Shown here: piece after piece, positions 51,251-64,000 of the stretch | Layout of the letters: every line of letters begins with the position of its first letter | Position numbering within the stretch: the stretch's first letter is position 1 | Origin: Salminus brasiliensis | Taxonomy: Eukaryota; Chordata; Actinopteri; Characiformes; Bryconidae | DNA length: 64,000 nucleotides | Assembly (NCBI RefSeq): GCF_030463535.1 | Contig: NC_132879.1 | Location: 31,418,133-31,482,132 of the forward strand | Direction of reading: 5' to 3' | Notes under the pieces: generated by a model | Seen by the model: the letters and a program-made list of their open reading frames with translations, nothing else | Databases searched by the model: none | What the model was told of the DNA's origin: nothing | Position numbers and translations under genes: made by a program

Positions 51251-51544
51251 ACCAAAGCTCAGTGACATAGCCTTTTGAAAAAATTAATGTTAAGAATATA
51301 AATAAATAAAACAATCCTGATCAACATCTGTTATTATAATAATCCTGATATTATTTTTCTGTTATTATGGAAAGATGTTCGGGAAAGGACAGTATGATTT
51401 TCCTAATGTGAAAGTACTTCTGTCAGGTAGAAAGGTGTGGAGTAGTGTGGACTGTGCTGTATTAACTGTTAATAACAGGGTTTTAGTCTATTTAAGATGA
51501 AGGGTAAATTGTATTATTTAGGGATGTTTTTTTAATAATGTAAC
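51251..51544. other. no gene recognised
   Basis: AT-rich spacer before the Tc1 copy. No left terminal repeat matching the right end of that element was found here. Confidence 0.35.
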
Positions 51545-52665
51545 TTTGACCAAAGAGCTGTCGAAGGACACCAGAAACAAAATTGTAGACCTGCACCAGG
51601 CTGGGAAGACTGAATCTGCAATAGGCAGCAGTTTGGTGTGAAGAAATCTACTGTGGGAGCAATAATCAGAAAATGGGAGACCTACAAGACCACTGCTAAT
51701 CTCCCTCGATCAGGGGCTCACGCAAGATCTCAAGAACGGTGAGCAAAAATCCCAGAACCACACAGGCGGACCTAGTGAATTACCTGCAGAAAGCTGGGAC
51801 CAACGTTACATAGGCTACCGTCAGTAACACACTACACCGCCAGGGACTCAGATCTTGCAGTGCCAGACGTGTTCCCCTGCCTAAGCCAGTACATATCCGG
51901 GCGCGTCTGAAGTTTGCTAGAGAGCATTTGGATGTTCCGGAAGAGTATTGGGAGAATGTCTTATGCTCAGATGAAACCAAAGTAGAACTGTTTGGTACAA
52001 ACACAACTCATTGTGTTTGGAGGAGAGTGAATGCTGAGTTGCATCCAAAGAACACCATACCAACTGTGAAGCATGGGGGTGGCAACATCATGCTTTGGGG
52101 CTGTTTCTCTGCAAAGGGACTAGGACGACTGGTCCGTGTACATGAAAGAATGAATGGGGCCATGTATTGTGAGATTTTGAGTGCAAACCTCCTTCCATCA
52201 GCAAGGGCATTGAAGATGAAACGTGGCTGGGTCTTACAGCATGACAATGATCCCAAGCACACTGCCAGGGCAACAAAGGAGTGGCTTCGTAAGAAGCATT
52301 TCAAGGTCCTGGAGTGGCCTAGCCAGTCTCCAGATCCCAACCCCATAGAAAACCTTTGGAGGGAGTTGAAAGTGTTGTCTGCCGACAGCCCCAAAACATC
52401 ACTGCTCTAGAGGAGATCTGCATGGAGGAATGGGCCAACATACCAGCAACGGTGTGTGCCAACCTTGTGAAGACTTACAGAAAACGTTTGACCTCTGTCA
52501 TTGCCAACAAAGGATATATAACAAAGTATTGAGATGAACTTTTGTTATTGACCAAATACTTATTTTCCACCATTATTTGCAAATAAATTCTTAAAAAATC
52601 AGACAATGTGATTTTCTGATTTTTTTTCTCATTTTGTATCTCATAGTTGAGTTGAGTTGAGTTTC
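51545..52665 (+). mobile_element. Tc1/mariner transposon, 5'-truncated, near-complete transposase
   Basis: From 51,545 the plus strand reads as a Tc1 transposase, with early frameshifts: an N-terminal helix-turn-helix region ('LSKDTRNKIVDLHQAGK'), then an open frame at 51,928-52,410. In that frame the catalytic Asp lies in [11 protein letters not shown], the second Asp in [10 protein letters not shown] and the Glu in [10 protein letters not shown], consistent with a DD34E triad. After WRELKV a small deletion shifts the frame; the true C-terminus continues to a TGA near 52,533. The right end (CCAAATACTTATTTTCCACC to about 52,660) matches the copy at 21,094-22,072; the left inverted repeat is missing, so it is immobile. 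Confidence 0.9.
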
Positions 52666-53882
52666 CCCCACTATAGCTACAAAACAGCAACTTTAAAGGA
52701 GTAAGATATTATATAATAAATATATTATATTATATATATTATATAATAAAAATATTTTATTTTCGGGCATTTCGAGTGTTCCATTTCTTCATGACATTTT
52801 GACACACTGTAAAGAACAGCTGCCAGATTTTGTCACATTGTGTTAAAAAGTGAAAAAATGAAGACAAAAAATGGAGATCGGAGGATGGAAAACTGTTACA
52901 GTTTATTGTTATATTAAACATCCACACCTATAAGCCTAGGGCTTCTAATACAATAGGATTATAAATAGTAAATATAAATGTATTGCAGAAATCTGAAATG
53001 TCACAAAATGTCAAAATGACAAAATGTCTCACCCTTACTAAATTAAAATCTTAAAGAAATCTGAGGAACACATCACACAGTATCAATACAGATTATTCAT
53101 TCATTCATGTGTCTTCTTTTTGCTTCTGCCTGGTCAGGGCTGCGGTGGGTCCGGAGCCTACCTTCCTGAGTTAGTTAATCAGTTACTGTATATCAAAGCC
53201 TTCAAATGAATAGCGACTAATATGTGTAGAAATCAAGGAATTTATTAGCAATGCTTATATTAACCTGATGAGACATTTTATTAGGTACAAATGTGCAAGT
53301 ATATTCAAATATACTCTATAATATCTTGATTCGCAAACACAACTAATTAGAATGAAAAATGTATTTAAAAGCCAGTCATTGGATGAGCCGTTTCTCTTGA
53401 CATTGGGATATAGACGCTATAAGGTTGTATATGGAACTTTACAATAGATCACAGAGCATCTAGGATGAGGTTGTGAAAATATATAGAAAAAAATATTATG
53501 CATTTTACAAGTTCTGCATGTGTTTGAATGCAGTCCTTCTTTTTAGTTTTGCTCATTTAAATATTAAGTAGACTATTTGGGAAACAAGTGTAATCAAGCT
53601 AAAATGTTCCTTTTATTAAAGTGTGGGTGCACAGAACTAAACGGGACATTTTATTTACCCGAGATTCCTAGTATGCAGGGATTAGTACCTATCAAACTTA
53701 CAGGACTTAAAGGGTCTGCTGCTAAAGTCTTAGTGCCAGATACCACAGGACGCCTTCAGAGGTCTTGTGGAGTCCATGGCTTGATGGGTCAGTGCTGTTT
53801 TTGCAGCATGAGAGGGGCCCTAAACATTATATTAGGCAGATGGTTTATGCCTTTAATTACATGGAGAAAATCTCTATTATCT
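52666..53882. other. 3' flank of cmas; AT-rich
   Basis: A TA/AT-rich stretch lies at about 52,705-52,760. A small piece of the 30,650 repeat lies at 53,125-53,165. Candidate minus-strand polyadenylation signals for cmas are AATAAA at 53,650-53,655 and 53,612-53,617, and ATTAAA at 53,852-53,857. An open plus-strand frame at 53,577-53,948 overlaps the cmas last exon in antisense and has no domain. Confidence 0.45.
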
Positions 53883-57958
<4,076 letters not shown>

Positions 57959-57989
57959 TCAAACTTTGGTCACCGAGTTTCATTGAAAG

Positions 57990-58984
57990 CAAAGTGACAG
58001 GGCAGCTGATGGCCATGGTCATTTGTGACTGTGTGCACAGAGGGGGAGGAGCTATATATGATAATAGGTGTGGAGCTACACAGGTTTCTATAGTGACATG
58101 TTTATCCTAATAACTGCTCCTCTCGCCCACTGACACACTCCTTATCTTTCTGATTCCACAGAGGAAAAGAAACATATTTTTATATGTTTTAAAACAACAT
58201 GTACTGTTACATAAAATAAAATACATTTGATTTTATTATTTGACAGTGTGGGTTTAAAATACTGCCCCACTTTTGTTGAGCATGTTAGATAGAATCAGAC
58301 AATATTTTCAGGTAAGGTGGGATTTGGTTTTAAAGACACTATGTGTTTTAGGATTGTTTACTATTACATTAAGAGCAAGCATGCCATGAACACTGTGGTA
58401 CACAACAGACAGCTAAGGTATTTAAACCAGTCTCAACTGAGGTACTTTGCCAGAATGTAGATTGTGCTAATACCAGCCTTTTTTAAACTATATTTATATA
58501 TAAATATACAATATTTATTGATCAGACCAGAATTTTGCTGGTGAGTCAGGCAGTTGTTGTAAACATGGTCAAAGTGGAGTCCACTATTTTGTACAGAACA
58601 AAAATCGTCAAATTATACGATGGTGCCTAACTGTTTTTTCTTGGACTTTTGTCCAAGGCATCGTGTGTGAGGTTATGTATGTATGTGTGAACGTGTTTAG
58701 CTGATTATCTTTCTTGATTTTTAGCTTCATCACTGGTTTAAAGTCATTTAATTTAGGAACATTTTTTCTGAAAGAATTTGAGAAACTTTTATAAATTGGT
58801 CATATGAAATATCATGCTATAAATGTCCAATACACCTTGCAGTTACATTTGGTCAAACCTCAAATACAAAAGAAATGATAAGATGTTTATAATACGGTTG
58901 GTGAAGAAGTAAGCATTTTGTGCCATACTTAGGAAATACAGGGCATTACTGCATGCATGTGTTGTTGAAAAATATAGCTACACA
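57990..58984. other. spacer between the two cmas copies
   Basis: No gene recognised. It is unique relative to the flanks of the second copy. AT-rich, with a short TATATATAAATAT patch near 58,491-58,508. Confidence 0.45.
58025..58065 (-). promoter_or_regulatory. candidate cmas core promoter
   Basis: On the minus strand ATATATA (58,053-58,059) is followed by a CTCCTCCCCCT box (58,040-58,050). This lies about 120-140 bases upstream of the cmas ATG. The homology between the two cmas copies ends at about 57,990, so the second copy does not share this segment. Motif-based only. Confidence 0.3.
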
Positions 58985-58990
58985 TTTATT
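58985..58990 (-). terminator. AATAAA polyadenylation signal of the second cmas copy
   Basis: AATAAA on the minus strand lies 4 bases past the TAG stop (58,995-58,997 region) of the last exon of the duplicate. The duplication junction lies just upstream, so the signal comes from the new flank. Confidence 0.5.
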
Positions 58991-59295
58991 AAGTCTATTC
59001 TTTGGAAGTGGCCTTCTTCTTGAGCAGTAAGACGTGGTCTGCAAACTCCCATAGTGCTCCGTGGCCTGCAGGACTGTGGCAGGTGTACTTGGCCGCAATG
59101 ACTGCAGCAGCAGGGGCGTGTGGAGGGACTCCACTCAGGCCGGCATTTGACAGGCACTCCACATCCTGCATGTCTGTACCTGAGGATAGAGAAAGCAGAT
59201 ATTTGAACTTTGGGTGGGGGGCGGGGGTCACACAAGCAAGAGAGCATGTGGTATCAAATCTGATCAGCTTTATTGTCATATCACATTAATACAGG

Positions 59296-59690
59296 TCATA
59301 TCACATTAACACATTTGCATTGTATTTCATAAACCATGGACAACATTTACCCTAAATTCCAAATAAAAATATTGCTATTTACCGTAGAGCATTTATTGGC
59401 AGAAATGACAACTCCTCAAAAAATGCATATAAATTATTATGGTAATAATTATAATGCAAATATGTTATTATTCAACTTAAACAACACAGTACTAATATTT
59501 GAGCATTCAAAAATCACTATGGTGAAATAACCTTGACCGCCAATCACAGCTTTCATGTCATGGCAGGCTCGCCACTAGTCTTTCCCATTGCTGCTGGGTG
59601 ACTTTATGCCATTCATAGTATACAAATTCAGGTAACTGTTTGATTAAATGCCTGGAATAAAATATATCATTTCTATTTAATTTATTATTT
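59296..59690. mobile_element. insertion in intron 7 of the cmas duplicate
   Basis: This ~395-base segment is absent from the intact copy, whose flanking intron reads straight through. Part of it (59,531-59,613, CCAATCACAGCTTTCATGTC, then CATTGCTGCTGGGTGACTTT) resembles the edge of a fish DNA transposon. Ends and family are uncertain. Confidence 0.5.
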
Positions 59691-60732
59691 TATATATATA
59701 AAGTATGTGTAGAACGTGCTGAATGTCTTGAGCATTCAGGGATTCATACCAGACCTCCTCAGATGTCTGAGGTAGAAGAGGTTTCTTCGTAAAGATGTTT
59801 AAGTCTCACCTAGGAAGGCCACATCTCTCCACTGCAACCCTCTCTCCTTCAGCAGGTGCTCTACCTCAGGCTGCTTACGCTCCACTCCGTGCCTGAGGGT
59901 GCAGCCTGCACGCTGGGCCAGCTTCTCTGCCAGGGCCTTAGGCATCGGGTCTTCACTAGAAGAGATCAGGATCACCTAGCATGCATAACAAAAATGCCCA
60001 AACTCATCATGAGTGGACAGCATAGCGTCCCTGTTGTATCAACTATCTGATGTTCTGTTATGGAATTTTAAAACATGCCCAAAAAAAGGAAGAACAGGTC
60101 AGAGGTTGATCTGAAGTGTTTGTGAGGTTTGACTTGATGTAAAACATTTCATTGTAAGTATTTGAGTCCAATAAAAGCAGTTTAACTGCTTCTTACTAGA
60201 TGAAGTTCTTCTTTTTTAAAGGCTGAACCTATAAATCAGATGCAGCAGTCAGATGGGAGTGCTACACAAGGACAGGTATGTCACAAGCATCTCACACCTC
60301 TTTTGAGCCACACACACCTGTTATTCCTGACACCCACCCCTGCCCATATACACATGAACACACCTCTATGTTCTCACTCTGCAGCATGCGTATGGCAGTG
60401 AGGTCGCGTGTGTGGGTGGACACCATCTCTTCTCCAGAGACTGAAGTGTATATCTGTCCATCAGTCAGACAGCCAGACACAGAGCAGAGGAGCAGCTTGA
60501 ACTCTCCTGGCTTGTCTCGTCCGAAGTAACCAAACCTGCAGGATGTCAGCAAGAGGTCATCTGTTTAGTCATTGAAATGAATTTTTGAACTCATCAGCTA
60601 TCTACCTTTAGGGCTTGATGCACTGTTACACTCTGCTAATGCATTAGAAAATGTGTCAAATTAGAAAAGCAAGGCATTTTCAGTCTACCTGTAGCCATCT
60701 CCCTGTCTAGGACCCCTTTTATAACACTATCA

Positions 60733-61090
60733 TGCGTTTACACTGGGTAGTCAAATTCATCTCTGCTTAGTCTGACTGACATTCAGTCGCTGTGTGGGAT
60801 GGAATATGCAAATTTGCTAGTTCCGGGCAGTTATTATGGGTGTTTCAGTTGTTTTGGGAGGGGTTTCGGTTCTTGAATGTGTCTTGGAGAGACGGATGTG
60901 TTTACACTGCTATAAAGTGGCTCACCTGCTTCTCAGATCTCCTCCTGAAGTGGTTTGAGTGGTCAGATTTGTATCTGGTTTAAATGAGTCTTGGGTGTGT
61001 TTACACAGGCATTTTTATGTTGCTTGGCCTTAATCAGGTATAATCCTGATCCTCAGGACGTATAAAGTGATCAGATGTGAATGGCGTCTA
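60733..61090. repeat. repeat in intron 5 of the cmas duplicate
   Basis: This is the second copy of the TTTACAC-containing repeat described for 55,320-55,690, almost identical in sequence. Confidence 0.4.
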
Positions 61091-61229
61091 TGAGTGCTGA
61101 ATGCTGATTAAGCATTTGACTGAATTTGCATATATATGATAAGCATCTTTAGTTTCAGATTTAACTGCACTCTACTCTAAATGTTCCAGCTTTGGTCTAT
61201 GAATGTTCGATTGCCTATTTTGCCAGGCT

Positions 61230-62488
<1,259 letters not shown>

Positions 62489-63140
62489 TCACAATTCGGT
62501 CGCACTTTTTAACTGCATCTACAGCAAACATCTAAACAGTCAGATACAGATAGCAAGTGATACTCTGTGAGCAATGAAATCTAAGTAGCATATGAAAGGG
62601 TGTGTAGTGTTGATCTTTATATCTTTTTGTGTCCATAAACTCAAACTGCCTCTTTAATACATGGTAGCAAGCTGTGCAAGGACTGTCACAGTGCACTTTA
62701 TAGTGTTGCCCTTATAAACACAACGCTACACATTTGTAATGGGACTATGAGGTCAACATGGGTTTGCTACATGAATTGCTGTATCATACACATACAGTGA
62801 AGCACTTTACACAATGGCCAAACCTTTAAAAAAGCTATTAAACACACATTTTAAAGTTTCAACAACACAGATGTGTCCAAGGTTGTCAAAAGATGCATCA
62901 TCAGAAACAACTGTTAGAAACTGTTATCTCAAGATGACCAAGCAACAGATGGTAGGCTTAATATTGACCTGGGATGGCTCACTGAATCTTTTTTAATATG
63001 ACCTTCCTCAATTTGCTGTTCATATGGCAATAAACCAGACAAGTAAGGTTTTATTATTACTAGTGTGCACTGCCTGCTTTGGCAATGTAGTGAGTACAGC
63101 AGTCACATGAAGAAAAACCTGAAATTGTACTAACAGCCTA

Positions 63141-63248
<108 letters not shown>

Positions 63249-63343
63249 CTAGCCAGAATAAGAGCTGCTTTGTGGAGATTTTTTACTTTCCCTTTGGAAG
63301 TATCTTGATTTTGACTGTCTTCTGGTCTCACACCGTTCTCCAT

Positions 63344-63509
63344 TTCTGATTAGAGGATATGGCTGAAGAGGGTGGTTGACTAATCAAACTTTCGACACTG
63401 AGTTTCAATGAAAGTACTTTTCACTGTGTTCTGCGCAGGGTTATAAAACTAGTACTGACCATAGTTATTTCATTTGATAGGGGCTGCACTACTATTTTTG
63501 TACTATTCT
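63344..63509. other. 5' flank of the cmas duplicate
   Basis: Similarity to the intact gene's upstream region ends at about 63,410. Beyond it no promoter motif corresponding to the intact copy was seen. Confidence 0.4.
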
Positions 63510-64000
63510 TGACTTTCATTGCAATGCTGATGACACCCAGCTCCACCTATCTGCCAAACCACATGAGGACATTTGTCTTAATAAAATTACATCCAGTAAA
63601 ATCCAAAAAGGTCTTACTTAATGATCCAAATATGAATAAATCTAAAAATGCAAATACTGATGTTTATTTAGATGGATTCTTAGTCATACCCAGTAGCATT
63701 GTAAAAAAAAACCCTCAGAGTTGTTTTTGACACACATCTGTTACATAGTTAAAACTGTCTTCCTTCACCTACGTAATTTATTGCCAAACTGCGTAATGTA
63801 CTCTTCTTACATGACACAGAGAAGCTGATGCATGTGTTCATAATGGGATTGGATAACTGTAATGCCCTTCTGGTTGGAAGTTCATGTAAATCATTAAAAA
63901 AGATCCAACTAGTTGCTAGAGAGCTCACTAGGGTGCAAAAGTTTGACCATATCAGTCCCTTTCTCTCGTCCCTGCACTGGTTACCAGTTAAATTCTGCAT
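63510..64000 (+). mobile_element. LINE reverse transcriptase remnant, runs off window
   Basis: On the plus strand, broken frames read in the order of a non-LTR reverse transcriptase. 'NADDTQLHLS' at about 63,523-63,552 corresponds to the YADD catalytic box with Tyr lost, and an ending of the type 'IQLVARELTRVQKFDHIS' then 'LHWLPVKFC' lies at about 63,900-64,000. Many stops and shifts show that it is dead. The closest look is to L2/Rex1-type fish LINEs, but the family is not certain. Confidence 0.75.

Overview
The window looks like chromosomal DNA of a teleost fish, most likely an otophysan (characin, catfish or carp relative). It is AT-rich, its genes are split by GT-AG introns, and it carries typical ray-finned-fish repeats: Tc1/mariner copies, a Harbinger remnant, tRNA-derived SINEs, SINE tails of the kind that end in (TAAATG)n, non-LTR retrotransposon tails, MITEs and many microsatellites. 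Species cannot be named from the sequence alone.

Layout. Positions 1 to about 38,660 hold no gene I can confirm. This is a repeat-littered intergenic or intronic stretch with one weak candidate exon (3,082-3,171) and several blocks whose look suggests conserved non-coding elements. From 38,665 to 42,091 on the minus strand lies a complete six-exon sialic acid synthase gene (nans, 352 codons plus stop). From 42,092 to about 53,880 there is a transposon-rich interval with at least five Tc1/Harbinger-class copies. From 53,883 to 57,919 on the minus strand lies a complete eight-exon CMP-sialic acid synthetase gene (cmas, 420 codons plus stop). From 58,995 to 63,343, in the same orientation, is a tandem second copy of cmas that has lost exons 4 and 5 and has a frame-breaking poly-C tract in exon 1, so it is read here as a pseudogene. 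The right edge (63,510-64,000) is a decayed LINE reverse transcriptase.

How the genes fit together. NANS condenses a phosphorylated hexosamine or hexose with phosphoenolpyruvate to give a 9-phospho-sialic acid, and after dephosphorylation CMAS activates the sugar to CMP-sialic acid. The two enzymes are near-neighbours in the cytosolic/nuclear part of the pathway. In human they lie on different chromosomes, whereas here they are about 12 kb apart, head to tail on one strand, next to a recent cmas duplication. This sialic-acid cluster, with its half-decayed duplicate, is the most interesting feature of the window. I saw no CRISPR array, rRNA or credible stand-alone tRNA gene.
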